From: Caulobacter sp. 602-1
Lineage (GTDB): Bacteria; Pseudomonadota; Alphaproteobacteria; Caulobacterales; Caulobacteraceae
DNA: 64,000 nt
Reading direction: 5' to 3'
NCBI RefSeq assembly: GCF_003931565.1
Contig: NZ_RRYI01000005.1
Location: 124,001 to 188,000 of the forward strand
How positions within the stretch are numbered: the stretch's first letter is position 1; each line of letters starts with the position of its first letter. A program made the position numbers and the translations under genes. Positions 8,089 through 17,195 of the stretch are shown in pieces. The notes under the pieces were generated by a model. It was given only the letters and a program-made list of their open reading frames with translations, made no database searches and had not been told where the DNA came from.

Positions 8089-9072
8089 ATGAACGGTCAG
8101 GATCGAGAGACGAAGGAGGCGCTGCGCGACGAAGCCGTCGCGTGGCTGCTCCGCGTCCAGTCCGACGCGGCGACGGCCGAGGACTGGATGGCTCTGACCG
8201 ACTGGCTCGAGGGCTCCGAAGCGCGGCTTGCCGCCTTCGAGGACGCCGAACTGATCATGGCCGATGTCGATCTCAGGAAGGCCGAGATCGCGGCGGGGCT
8301 CGCGCCCGAGGGACCGAACGTCATCGCGTTTCCAAGACGGTCGGCGCGGCCGGCCCGGCGCGTCTGGATCGGCGGCGCGATCGCCGCCTCGCTGGCGGTC
8401 CTGGTCGGCGGCCCGGCGCTCTGGCAATCCGCGCGGGGCGAGCAGGTCACCTACGAGACCAGGCCGGGCGAGATGCGTCGGATCGACCTTTCGGACGGCA
8501 CCCGGATCACGCTGGACGGCGGCTCCCGGCTCAGCGTTCGACTGGGGTGGCGAACCCGCCGAGTCGAAATGGGCCTGGCGCAGGCCAGTTTCGACGTCGC
8601 GAAGGATCCCTCCCGGCCGTTCGTGATCGGGGTGGGCGACCAGCGCGTGCGGGTGGTCGGCACCGAATTCAACATCCGCCACGATGTCGGCGGCGTCCGG
8701 GTCACCGTGCGCCGCGGCGTCGTCGAGGTCGCCCAGCGGGACGGACGGGGAGGGCCGCCGAGCCGTCTCACCGTGGGTCAGGAACTGCGTCACGATCAGG
8801 GCGCGGCGCGATCGGAGGTGCGGCGCGTGGAGCCCGATGGCGCGTTCGCCTGGACCCAGGGGCAGCTGATCGCCGACAATGAGACGCTGGGCGATATCGT
8901 CGCCGACCTCAATCGTCGTTTCGCGACGCCGGTGCGTATCTCGCCAGGGGCGGCGACCCGGCGCTTCTCCGGCGTGATCGCCCTGGACGACCAGGAGACC
9001 GCGATCCGGGCGATCGCCGCCTATGCAGGCTTGAGCATTGATCGCGCGAACGGGGAAATCATCCTAAGGTGA
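8089..9072 (+). CDS. FecR-family sigma-factor regulator
   Basis: A 327-residue inner-membrane signalling protein. The cytoplasmic N-terminal domain (residues ~10-60, DEAVAWLLRVQSDAATAEDW and DWLEGSEARLAAFEDAE) binds the sigma factor. One membrane helix follows (IGGAIAASLAVLVGGPALW, ~93-112). The periplasmic FecR core contains YETRPGEMRRIDLSDGTRI and VVGTEFNIRHD, and the C-terminal domain (RFATPVRISPG, ALDDQETAIRAIAAY) contacts the STN domain of the receptor. It sits between the ECF sigma factor and the TonB receptor on one transcript (97 nt and 23 nt gaps). It relays receptor occupancy to the sigma factor, by family knowledge. Confidence 0.93.
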   Translation: MNGQDRETKEALRDEAVAWLLRVQSDAATAEDWMALTDWLEGSEARLAAFEDAELIMADVDLRKAEIAAGLAPEGPNVIAFPRRSARPARRVWIGGAIAASLAVLVGGPALWQSARGEQVTYETRPGEMRRIDLSDGTRITLDGGSRLSVRLGWRTRRVEMGLAQASFDVAKDPSRPFVIGVGDQRVRVVGTEFNIRHDVGGVRVTVRRGVVEVAQRDGRGGPPSRLTVGQELRHDQGAARSEVRRVEPDGAFAWTQGQLIADNETLGDIVADLNRRFATPVRISPGAATRRFSGVIALDDQETAIRAIAAYAGLSIDRANGEIILR

Positions 9073-9095
9073 CCTCCTGACCGTCTTGGAGGGGC

Positions 9096-11525
9096 GTGAC
9101 TTTGCGTAACCGCGCGTGGCGCCGCCTAGGGATGGCGTCGGCGATCGGCCTGACCGTCGCGCCGCCGCTATGCGCCCACGCAGGCGAAAAGGTGGTCTTC
9201 TCGGCGCCCGCGGGGCCCTTCAGGGCGGCGGCCACGGCGTTCGCGTTGCAAGCGCATGTTTCGATCGATCTGAGCGCGGCCGAGGGATGCGGGCCCTCGC
9301 CGGGCTTTTCGGGACGCGCGTCTCCCGACACGGCGCTGAGAGCGCTGTTGCGCGGCACCGGGTGCGATGCTCGCCGGATCGCGCCGAGGACCTACAGGGT
9401 CGTACTCTTGCCGCCGGCGCCGACAGCGACACGGTCGCGCGTCACGGCGGTGGTCGAGGCGTCGACCGAGACGCCGCTTCCGCTGTCCGAACTGGTGATC
9501 GTCGCCACCCGTCGACTGGCGGTCGCCGACCGTCTGGCCTATTCGGTCAGCGTCCTCGACGCGCGCGCCGCGGCGGCCCGGGGCGTGCGCGACGCCACCG
9601 ATCTGGCGCTGACCGTTCCCTCCATGACGGTGACCAACCTGGGCCCCGGACGGGACAAGGTCATCCTGCGCGGCCTGTCCGACGGACCGTTGACCGGCCA
9701 GACCCAGTCGATGGTCGGCATCTATCTCGATGACGTGCGGCTGACCTACAACGCTCCCGACCCCGATCTGCTGATGGTCGATATCGGGCAGGTCGAGGTG
9801 CTTCGCGGTCCCCAGGGCGCTCTCTACGGCGCGGGTTCGCTGGGGGGCGTCCTGCATCTGACGACGCATCGTCCGGACCCCGGGGCCTTCGACGCCTGGG
9901 CCTCCGTCTCGGCTTCGACCACCCGCGGCGGCGAGGCGGGGGGGCTGGCGTCGGCGATGATCAACATGCCGCTGCTGCATGGCCGCGCCGCGGTCCGGCT
10001 TGTCGGCTACGCCGAACGCCAGGGGGGCTATGTCGACGATCTCGGCCAGGGGCGCGCCGATGTGAACGCCACGCGTCGCACGGGCGTCCGCCTGACCGCG
10101 CGGACGATGCTCGGCCCCGACTGGAGCGCCGAGGCCGGTCTGGCCGCTCAGGCGATCGATTCCGAAGACACGCAGTACGCCGATCGGGGGGGTGGGGCCT
10201 ATGCGCGCCGCAATCGGATCGCCGAGCCGCACGACAACGATTTTGTCGAGGTTCATGTCGGCGCCCAAGGTCTTCTTTTCGGACAGGACGCGAAGTTCAC
10301 CCTCGCCGCCGTGCGGCATGATCTGTCCAGCCGCTACGACGCCAGCGCCGCGCCGCCCGTCGCGGTTCCCGCCGGCGCGGCGATAGCCTTCGACGAGGAC
10401 AACCATGTCGGCGCGGTCGTGGCCGAGGCGTCGCTGGCGTCGCGGCCGGAGGGGCGGATCCAATGGCAGGTCGGCGCCTTCCTCGCCCGTACGCGACAGG
10501 GACGCGATGGCCTGATCCTCCTGGCCGATCGGCCTTCCGCGCCGCTGGTCCGCGAAAAGCGCCGTGACGTGCTGGGCGAGGGCGCGCTCTTCGGCGAGGC
10601 GATCGGCGATCTCGGCGGCGGCTGGAGCCTGACGTTGGGCGGTCGACTGTTCGCGACGCGGTCGGAGGCGTCCAGTCGCGCGGCGATGACAACGACGGGC
10701 GCCGAGGCCACGTTCCGCGACGCACGGAGCTATGTCGGCTTCGCGCCCAAGGCGGTGATGTCGTTCGCGCCGAGCGCCGCGACGCTGATCTATGTCCAGG
10801 CGGCCGAAGGCTATCGCTCGGGCGGCTTCAACACGGCGGTGATCCCGAGCCAGACCTTCGATAGCGCCGGCGGCGAACCGCAGCGACAATACGACGGCGA
10901 CGAGCTGTGGAGCTACGAGGCCGGGGCGAAGGGCGTGTGGCTGGACGGCCGGTTGCGCCTGCGGGCCGCCGCGTTCCTGGCGTCGTGGAAGAACATCCAG
11001 AGCGATCAGCTCTTGCCCTCGGGGCTGCCGTACACGGCGAACCTGGGCGACGGCCGCAACGTCGGGCTGGAGTTCGAGGGGAGTTATGTCCACGAGGGGC
11101 TGCGGCTGGACGCCAGCTTCCTGCTGAACCATCCGGAACTCGAAACCGTCAACGCCGCCTTTCCCGGCCGCAAGGACCTCGGGCTGGCGGGCGTGCCGCA
11201 AGGCTCGGTTTCGCTCGCGGCGAACTATGAGCGACCCGTGGGCGAGGGGTGGCGCGCGAGCCTTGACGTCCGGGCGGCCTATATCGGCCGTTCGCGCCTG
11301 AGCTTCGACGGGGCGACCGCGCCGTCCATGGGGGGCTACGCCACCACCCGCGTCGCCGCGCGGCTTCGCTCGGAACGCCTGAGCCTGGGCCTGGCGGTCG
11401 ACAATCTCTTCGACGGCGCGGGCGATACGTTCGCCTATGGCAATCCATTCACCTTGAAGCTGTCGCCGCAGAGCACGCCGCAGAGGCCAAGGACGATCTC
11501 TCTTGAGATCCGCGCGCAATACTGA
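9096..11525 (+). CDS. TonB-dependent receptor with N-terminal STN signalling domain
   Basis: An 809-residue outer-membrane receptor. After the signal peptide (ends CAHAGE) comes a secretin/TonB short N-terminal domain at ~37-105 (FRAAATAFALQAHVSIDLS, ALRALLRGTGCDAR). A TonB-box-like ELVIVATRR precedes the plug, which carries VILRGLSDG and QVEVLRGPQGALYGAGSLGG. The barrel ends at SLEIRAQY with a terminal Tyr. The STN domain and the upstream sigma/FecR pair make it a transducing receptor, usually for ferric siderophores or haem. The GTG at 9096 sits very close to GGAGGGG; a TTG at 9102 has better spacing and could be the true start. Ligand unknown; a product of the divergent cluster is possible. 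Confidence 0.92.
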   Translation: MTLRNRAWRRLGMASAIGLTVAPPLCAHAGEKVVFSAPAGPFRAAATAFALQAHVSIDLSAAEGCGPSPGFSGRASPDTALRALLRGTGCDARRIAPRTYRVVLLPPAPTATRSRVTAVVEASTETPLPLSELVIVATRRLAVADRLAYSVSVLDARAAAARGVRDATDLALTVPSMTVTNLGPGRDKVILRGLSDGPLTGQTQSMVGIYLDDVRLTYNAPDPDLLMVDIGQVEVLRGPQGALYGAGSLGGVLHLTTHRPDPGAFDAWASVSASTTRGGEAGGLASAMINMPLLHGRAAVRLVGYAERQGGYVDDLGQGRADVNATRRTGVRLTARTMLGPDWSAEAGLAAQAIDSEDTQYADRGGGAYARRNRIAEPHDNDFVEVHVGAQGLLFGQDAKFTLAAVRHDLSSRYDASAAPPVAVPAGAAIAFDEDNHVGAVVAEASLASRPEGRIQWQVGAFLARTRQGRDGLILLADRPSAPLVREKRRDVLGEGALFGEAIGDLGGGWSLTLGGRLFATRSEASSRAAMTTTGAEATFRDARSYVGFAPKAVMSFAPSAATLIYVQAAEGYRSGGFNTAVIPSQTFDSAGGEPQRQYDGDELWSYEAGAKGVWLDGRLRLRAAAFLASWKNIQSDQLLPSGLPYTANLGDGRNVGLEFEGSYVHEGLRLDASFLLNHPELETVNAAFPGRKDLGLAGVPQGSVSLAANYERPVGEGWRASLDVRAAYIGRSRLSFDGATAPSMGGYATTRVAARLRSERLSLGLAVDNLFDGAGDTFAYGNPFTLKLSPQSTPQRPRTISLEIRAQY

Positions 11526-11659
11526 CGATCGACGGTCCAGCGCGGAGACCGGCGTGGGAAAATGGCGATTCGCTCGAGCCGAAAGTGTCCGCCGCCGGGT
11601 GGTTTCGACCGATGCTACGCTCTGAAGAAGAACCTTGCTACGATCAGGAGCGATTCAAG

Positions 11660-11671
11660 ATTGTCAGCAAT
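11660..11671. promoter_or_regulatory. Possible autoregulatory half-site of the GntR regulator
   Basis: ATTGTCAGCAAT is an imperfect dyad (ATTG/CAAT arms) resembling the perfect ATTGTCGACAAT found after the GntR gene. It overlaps the proposed start codon at 11670, a position that would allow autorepression. Confidence 0.35.
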
Positions 11672-12347
11672 GTCCAAAGCGCCACCCCCACACCTGCAGC
11701 AGAAGCGAAATCGATCCGTGGCCGACCGGGTCGCGCTGGATCTGGCGTACCTGATCGAAACGGGCGTCTACAAGCCGGGCGATCGCCTTCGAGAAGTCGA
11801 GCTTTCGGAACGGTTCAAGGTCAGCCGCGCGCCCGTGCGCGAGGCGCTGCGCATCCTCGCCACGCGCTCGGTGGTGCATATCGAGCCGATGAAGGGCGCG
11901 GCGGTCGCCCGCCTCTCCGACCAGGAGGCGCGCGAGAGCGTCGAAATCAGCGCGGTGCTTTTCGGTCTGGCCGCGCGCAAGGCCGCCGCCGCCAGAAATG
12001 ATGAAGATATAACAGCGCTTTGGCGGCAGGTGGAGCGCCTGGAGGCGATGACGGGCGAGGGCGTCGAGCCTCAGGAATTCTTTCGCCAGACCCTGCGAGC
12101 CGGTCTTGTCGTGCTCGACGCCGCGAGGGGCAGCCGGCTTCGGTCCCTGATCCTGGATGTCCGGACCGGCGCCGCCCATAACTTCGGCCCCTATGGCTTC
12201 ACCACCGAGGCCTTGCGGGTTCGCGCCGCCCAGCGCTGGCGGGATCTCATCGAGGCGATTGCGCGCGGCGATCAGGACGAGGCCGATCGACAGGCGCAGC
12301 TGACCCACGATGACTCCTTAACCGCTGCCCTGAAGGTCACGGCATAA
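11670..12347 (+). CDS. GntR-family (FCD/FadR-type) transcriptional regulator
   Basis: A 225-residue regulator. The N-terminal winged HTH is typical of GntR: VADRVALDLAYLIETGVYKPGDRL, then EVELSERFKVSRAPVREALRILATRSVV. The C-terminal helical domain is of the FCD type (ARESVEISAVLFGLAARKAA, and RWRDLIEAIARGDQDEADRQ), which binds small carboxylates and often a metal. The ATG at 11670 is preferred; a TTG at 11661 with AGGAG 10 nt upstream is an alternative. The perfect palindrome just after its stop codon and in front of the TonB receptor is its probable operator. Predicted regulon: itself, the receptor, the esterase and the DUF1254 protein downstream. Confidence 0.92.
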   Translation: MSKAPPPHLQQKRNRSVADRVALDLAYLIETGVYKPGDRLREVELSERFKVSRAPVREALRILATRSVVHIEPMKGAAVARLSDQEARESVEISAVLFGLAARKAAAARNDEDITALWRQVERLEAMTGEGVEPQEFFRQTLRAGLVVLDAARGSRLRSLILDVRTGAAHNFGPYGFTTEALRVRAAQRWRDLIEAIARGDQDEADRQAQLTHDDSLTAALKVTA

Positions 12348-12371
12348 ATTGTCGACAATCTGTAGACAATG
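12348..12371. promoter_or_regulatory. Palindromic GntR-type operator upstream of the TonB receptor
   Basis: A perfect 12-bp palindrome, ATTGTCGACAAT (12348-12359), begins immediately after the regulator's stop codon. It abuts a second, imperfect copy, CTGTAGACAATG (12360-12371). Both fit the TnGTnnnACnA-like pattern bound by FCD-type GntR proteins. The site is 65-88 nt ahead of the receptor start codon. Confidence 0.65.
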
Positions 12372-12435
12372 ACGATCGTCTCGGCATAGCCTCCCCCTGA
12401 CAAAAGGCGCGCAGACGCCGTGAGGGAGGGTAACG

Positions 12436-14865
12436 ATGGGACGAGCTTTGACGGCTACGACCGGCAAGAGCGCGCGCCGCCAGCGCGCGGCGAACAGACT
12501 GGCCATGATGGGCGGTGTCGCCATCGCCGTGCTGGCGGAGCTCATGGCGGCGGGCGCGGCCCGCGCTCAGGCGGCGGGCGATGTCGGCGAGGTGGTGGTC
12601 ACCGCGCGCCGCCGGGCCGAGCAGCTGCGCGATGTCCCCGCGGCGGTGACTGCGATCACCGAGGCCGACCGCCAGGGCCTCGTGCTCGACCGGATGGAGG
12701 ACTACCTGCGCCAGATCCAGGGCGTGACCCTGGTGACCTCTGGTCCGGAATATCTGAACGACATCTCGATCCGGGGGCAGGGCAGCGGCCGGGTCGGGTT
12801 CACCGAGACCGCGACCGGGCTCTATCGTGACGGGCTGTACAGCTCGGGCGGCGGCTTCGGCGGCCGGTCGCTGACGCGCATGGACCTGTTCGACAATTCT
12901 CGGGTCGAGGTGCTGCGCGGTCCGCAGGGCGCGCTGTTCGGACGCAACGCGGTCGGCGGCGCCGTGAACGTGATCTCAAACACGCCCAAGCCCGATTTCG
13001 GCGGGACGGCGACGGTCCGCCGGTCCGATCCGGATCGCACCGACCTGGAGGCGATCGTCAACCTGCCGCTGACCGACAAGGTCGCCGCGCGGCTGGGCGG
13101 GTTCATCAGCGACCAGCACGACGGCTTCATCGTCAACACGACGACCGGAAACTTCACCGACACCCAGGACTCCAAGGGCGCGCGGCTGACGATCGAGGCT
13201 CGTCCCTCGTCCAAGGTCACGCTGGGCGCCATGGCCGAATATTACGACAGCAGCGCCGCGGGCTTCACCGGCCTGGCCCGGAGTCCGACGCTCGATCCCG
13301 GACCCGACACGCGCGCCAACCAGAACCGGGAAGGGCGGACCGACATCAAGGAGAAGGGCTTGTCGCTGCGCGCCGATGTCGACCTGGGCTGGGCCGATAT
13401 GGCTCTGCGCGCTTCGCATCGCGAGCGCGACGGCGCGCGCACGAACGAAGATGACGATCACTTCGTGGGCTTGTCGCTGTCGGACGTGGCCCCCGGCGCG
13501 GCGGTCGCCTATCCGGACTATTCGCGCCCACAGTTCGAGGACTACCGCCGAGAGGTGCTTCAGGCGACCTTCGCGTCGAAGCCCGGTGGACGCGTCTCCT
13601 GGCTGTTCGGGGCGGAGTACCTCAATTCCAGGGACAAGGTCGTCACCGAACCGCTCGATTGCCCCGCCTATACGGGGGCGGCGCAACCCGCGACGCCCGG
13701 CTGCTTCGTCGGGACCGCCGCCGTCGGCGCGGCGACCACCTTCTCGGCGGCGGCTCGCCAGGCCGGGCGCGGCACGATGAACCACGACGCCTTCGACGAG
13801 AAGGTCGACTCGGTCTCGCTGTTCGGCGCGGTCGAGGCGAAGCTGGCCGAGCGTTGGCTGCTCGGGCTGGAACTGCGGGCGCAGCATGACAGCCGCGACT
13901 ACGACTTCCAGCGATGGTCGGAGGATCCGTTGGTCTATTTCGGGTCGGGGGCTGTCCCGACCGGTCTGCTCGCGCCCATCGGCGGCTCCGGCGCCACCAC
14001 GGTTCAGTTCTGTCCGCCGACCCTGGCGGCGCCAGCCTGCGCGGCCGGGAACGAGACGGCGACCATTCGCACCGGTTTCGACAACACCTTCTATACGCCG
14101 ACCGTATCCTTGCGGTGGAACCTCGCCGACGAGCAGAACATCTATTGGCGCTTCGCCACGGCCTACCGGTCGGGCGGCTTCAACACCAACCTGCCGCCCT
14201 CGGTGACCCGCGCCCTGCTGCCGCGGATCCTGCGCTACGACGCCGAATACGCCTACAACTACGAAACCGGCTGGAAAGGGCGTCTGTTCGGCTTCAACGC
14301 CGAGGCGGCGGTCTACTACACCTGGACCAATCAGGTTCAGGTGGTCACCGCGCCGGCGGCGGGTTCGAGCGGCTTCATCCTGTCCAACGCCGGCGACGCG
14401 CACGTCTATGGCTTCGAGGCCGAGGCGCGCCGGATTTTCCGTGTCGGACCCGGCCGCGTGGTGGCGCGGGTGTCCTATTCGACGTCCGACGGCGCGTTCG
14501 AGAAAGGCGCCAGCCTTATCAGCCAGGGCGTCACGGTCGACCTGAACGGAAAGCACGTGCCGCGCCTGCGCGACAACCAGGTCGCCGCCAGCCTGCTCTA
14601 CACCCAGCCGATCGGCCGTCTGCGCGGCTTCGCGGGTGTCAGCGCCCAGTACGCCCACGGCGGCTTCGAGACCCCGGACAACAGTCGCCCCTACGCCGGT
14701 TACACGCTCTACGACGCTCGCCTTGGCGTCGAAGGACAGCGCTGGCGCTTCTCCGTCACCGGGCGAAACCTGACCAACGAGCGCTATGTGCTCAATGTGG
14801 TCGGCACCGCCGAATTCTGGAACCAGCCGCGCGTCTACGGCGCCGAACTGACGCTGCGCTATTGA
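12436..14865 (+). CDS. TonB-dependent receptor (GntR-linked)
   Basis: An 809-residue outer-membrane receptor without an STN domain. The signal sequence ends near ARAQAAG, then the TonB box EVVVTARRR, then the plug with QGVTLVTSGPEYLNDISIRG and VEVLRGPQGALFGRNAVGG. The barrel contains a cysteine-bearing loop (EPLDCPAYTG, TPGCFVG) and another (FCPPTLAAPACAAG), and it ends in GAELTLRY. GGAGGG lies ~8 nt before the ATG. The first plug half resembles Caulobacter/Sphingomonas receptors for organic substrates rather than siderophores. Its co-localised secreted esterase points to an ester-containing oligomer as substrate (inference). Expression is probably repressed by the upstream GntR protein through the palindrome before this gene. 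Confidence 0.92.
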   Translation: MGRALTATTGKSARRQRAANRLAMMGGVAIAVLAELMAAGAARAQAAGDVGEVVVTARRRAEQLRDVPAAVTAITEADRQGLVLDRMEDYLRQIQGVTLVTSGPEYLNDISIRGQGSGRVGFTETATGLYRDGLYSSGGGFGGRSLTRMDLFDNSRVEVLRGPQGALFGRNAVGGAVNVISNTPKPDFGGTATVRRSDPDRTDLEAIVNLPLTDKVAARLGGFISDQHDGFIVNTTTGNFTDTQDSKGARLTIEARPSSKVTLGAMAEYYDSSAAGFTGLARSPTLDPGPDTRANQNREGRTDIKEKGLSLRADVDLGWADMALRASHRERDGARTNEDDDHFVGLSLSDVAPGAAVAYPDYSRPQFEDYRREVLQATFASKPGGRVSWLFGAEYLNSRDKVVTEPLDCPAYTGAAQPATPGCFVGTAAVGAATTFSAAARQAGRGTMNHDAFDEKVDSVSLFGAVEAKLAERWLLGLELRAQHDSRDYDFQRWSEDPLVYFGSGAVPTGLLAPIGGSGATTVQFCPPTLAAPACAAGNETATIRTGFDNTFYTPTVSLRWNLADEQNIYWRFATAYRSGGFNTNLPPSVTRALLPRILRYDAEYAYNYETGWKGRLFGFNAEAAVYYTWTNQVQVVTAPAAGSSGFILSNAGDAHVYGFEAEARRIFRVGPGRVVARVSYSTSDGAFEKGASLISQGVTVDLNGKHVPRLRDNQVAASLLYTQPIGRLRGFAGVSAQYAHGGFETPDNSRPYAGYTLYDARLGVEGQRWRFSVTGRNLTNERYVLNVVGTAEFWNQPRVYGAELTLRY

Positions 14866-14888
14866 ACGCCGGAGCGAGGACCAAAGCG

Positions 14889-15797
14889 ATGAGATCCATC
14901 TTGACCGCCATCATCGCCGCCGTGCTGGCGCTGGCCGTTACGCCAGCTTGGGCCCGGGACGAGGCTGCTCCGATGGCGCGAAGCGTCCGCGTGGGCGGCG
15001 TGGACCGGGACTATCTGCTCGATACGCCAGCCAAGGCTTCCGGTCCGGTTCCGCTGGTCATCGTTCTGCACGGGGGCGGCGGCAACGCCCGCACCATGAC
15101 GCCGCGCTGGCTGGACACGGCGCGCCGGGAAGGCTTCGCCGTGGCCTTCCCGAATGGTGTTGGGCGCAACGCCAACATGGGGACGTGGAACGCCGAAGGG
15201 TGCTGCGGCTTCGCGATGACCTCGGGCAGCGACGACATCGCCTTCATCGCCGCGATGATCGACGACATCGCCCGCCAGCATCGGATCGATCAGGCCCGGG
15301 TCTATGTGACGGGCCTGTCCAACGGCGGCATGCTGACCTATCGCATCGGCGCCGCGCTCGCGCCGCGCATCGCGGCCATGGCTGTCGTCTCGGGCGCGAT
15401 GTTCGGCGGGGAGACGCCGCCGGCGACGCCCGTGCCGGTGCTGATTATGCACGGAGAGCAGGACGACATCGTGCCATTCAAGGGCGGAACCTCGCCGATG
15501 GCGCTGGTGGCCCGCTCCCAGTCGAAACCGTTCCGGGAGGTCGCCTACGCGGTCGACTTCTGGCGGCGCGCCGACGGCTGCGCGGACAAGCCTGCCGTCG
15601 AGCCCAAGGGCGACATCACGGTCGAGACCTACGCTCGATGCGCGAAGGGCGGCGAGGTGGTCTTCTACCGTCTGAAGTCCGCGGGGCACGGCTGGCCGGG
15701 ACCGGCCCGCAATGTCGGCGGCCTGGAGCGCGCCCGCTATGACCAGATCGACGCGACCGAGACCATCTGGCGGTTCTTCAGTCGCCACGCCCGTTGA
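14889..15797 (+). CDS. Secreted LpqC / PHB-depolymerase-like esterase
   Basis: A 302-residue alpha/beta-hydrolase with a signal peptide (ILTAIIAAVLALAVTPAWA). The oxyanion motif HGGGGNA lies at 61-67 and the nucleophile elbow GLSNGG puts Ser144 at the active site. HGEQDDIVPF supplies the Asp, and AGHGWPGP the His. A Cys pair (EGCCGF) is typical of the LpqC/poly(3-hydroxybutyrate)-depolymerase and feruloyl-esterase family. It begins 23 nt after the TonB receptor with GAGGA upstream, so it is co-transcribed. It likely cleaves ester bonds of the compound taken up by the receptor; whether that is a polyester oligomer or a hydroxycinnamate ester is undecided. Confidence 0.88.
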   Translation: MRSILTAIIAAVLALAVTPAWARDEAAPMARSVRVGGVDRDYLLDTPAKASGPVPLVIVLHGGGGNARTMTPRWLDTARREGFAVAFPNGVGRNANMGTWNAEGCCGFAMTSGSDDIAFIAAMIDDIARQHRIDQARVYVTGLSNGGMLTYRIGAALAPRIAAMAVVSGAMFGGETPPATPVPVLIMHGEQDDIVPFKGGTSPMALVARSQSKPFREVAYAVDFWRRADGCADKPAVEPKGDITVETYARCAKGGEVVFYRLKSAGHGWPGPARNVGGLERARYDQIDATETIWRFFSRHAR

Positions 15798-15823
15798 GAC
15801 AGGTTTCGTAGGAGTTCCCACCG

Positions 15824-17161
15824 ATGCATCGCCGTCGCCTGATCAAGTCCGCGCTCGTCGCCTCGGCGTTCCTGCCGTCCGGGCGCGCCCTGGCCGCCCT
15901 GGCTGCGGAGACGCGGGATCCGTTCGAACGGGCCTTCTTCTTCGCCTTCCCGCTGTATGAGCAGGCGCGCATCGAGCAGGAGCGCACCGGCGCCGTCGGC
16001 AAGCCGGGAAAGCTCAACGTCATTTCGCACCGGTCCCAGTTGATGGACCACACCTCCCACCAGGTCACCGCGCCGAACAACGATACGGTCTATTCGTCGA
16101 TCTTCCTGGAGTTGTCCGGCGGCCCGGTCGAGCTGAATGTGCCCAGTTCGACGGATCGCTACTTCTCCCTGGCCTTCATGAGCGCGTTCACGGACGTGTT
16201 CGCCTATGTCGGCACCCGCGCGACCAGGGGACGGGGCGGCCGCTACTGGATCGTCGGGCCAGGCTGGAAGGGCGTCGCGCCGGGGGACGTCAAGCTGATC
16301 CACGCGCCGAGCAACGACGTCTGGGCCCTGATGCGCACGCTCGTGGATGGTCCCGCCGACCTGGCCGCAGCCCAAGCCTTCCAGAACGCTCTGACGCTGA
16401 GCGTCGCGGCGGATCGTCCGCCCCCGCGCGGCTTCGACGCGGCGGCTGGAGACGTGAACGATCCCGTCAAGTTCCTGTCGCTCGTGAACGAGGTCATCGC
16501 CCGCACTGCGGGCGGCGGCGGCCAGTTCGGCCGCGCGAGCCAGTTCACCGCCGAAGGGATCGGCGGGCCCGGCTTGCCGTCGCAGGCGGTGCTCGACCGT
16601 TGGCGGACGATGATCCCCGGCGCTCTCGAAACCCTGCGCGAGACCTTTCGCTTCCGAGACTACGCCGTTGACGGCTGGAGCTACCAGCCGCCCGGGATCG
16701 GAGACTTCGGGACCAACGATCAGCTGCGGGCGGCCGTCGCCCTCGGGGGCATCGCGGCGCTGGGCGAGGAAGAGGCCATGTACTTCCACGCCAACTTCGA
16801 CGGCGCGGGAGAGCCTCTGATGGGCTCGACGCCGTATCGCTGGCGCGTTCCGCCCGGCGGCGTGCCCGTCGACGCGTTCTGGTCGCTGACCATGTACGAA
16901 GTCACGCCCGAAGGACGCTATTTCTTCACCGAAAATCCGATCGGCCGATACGCGATCGGCGACCGCACGCCCGGGCTGATCAAGGACGCCGACGGTGGGT
17001 TCGAGATCTTGATCCAGCGCGATCGCCCGTCGGGCGCCATGGCGGCCAACTGGCTGCCCGCGCCTCCCGGACGCATGCGCCTGGCCTTGCGCGCCTATCT
17101 GCCACGTCCTGAGCTCAGAGCGCGGACCTGGCGTGTTCCCGCCCTGCGGCGGGCCCAATAG
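15824..17161 (+). CDS. DUF1254/DUF1214 domain protein
   Basis: A 445-residue exported protein with a Tat-like or Sec N-terminus (MHRRRLIKSALVASAFLPSG). The DUF1254 part contains FFFAFPLYEQARIEQ and the highly conserved NNDTVYSSIFLELSGGPVEL, with RYFSLAFMSAFTDVFAYVGTR. The C-terminal DUF1214 part contains PVDAFWSLTMYEVTPEGRYF, GRYAIGDRT, IQRDRPS and NWLPAPPGRMRLALRAYLP. Function of the family is not established. It starts 26 nt after the esterase and appears to be the last gene of the GntR-linked operon, so a role in handling the imported compound in the periplasm is plausible but unproven. Confidence 0.9.
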   Translation: MHRRRLIKSALVASAFLPSGRALAALAAETRDPFERAFFFAFPLYEQARIEQERTGAVGKPGKLNVISHRSQLMDHTSHQVTAPNNDTVYSSIFLELSGGPVELNVPSSTDRYFSLAFMSAFTDVFAYVGTRATRGRGGRYWIVGPGWKGVAPGDVKLIHAPSNDVWALMRTLVDGPADLAAAQAFQNALTLSVAADRPPPRGFDAAAGDVNDPVKFLSLVNEVIARTAGGGGQFGRASQFTAEGIGGPGLPSQAVLDRWRTMIPGALETLRETFRFRDYAVDGWSYQPPGIGDFGTNDQLRAAVALGGIAALGEEEAMYFHANFDGAGEPLMGSTPYRWRVPPGGVPVDAFWSLTMYEVTPEGRYFFTENPIGRYAIGDRTPGLIKDADGGFEILIQRDRPSGAMAANWLPAPPGRMRLALRAYLPRPELRARTWRVPALRRAQ

Positions 17162-17195
17162 CCGGGACCGGCCTGGGGGCGACGTCCGGTCGCGA

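Noticed and set aside
9168..11519. A 783-codon open frame antisense to the STN-type TonB receptor.
   Set aside because: Arg/Gln/His-rich composition without motifs; the receptor on the plus strand explains the region.
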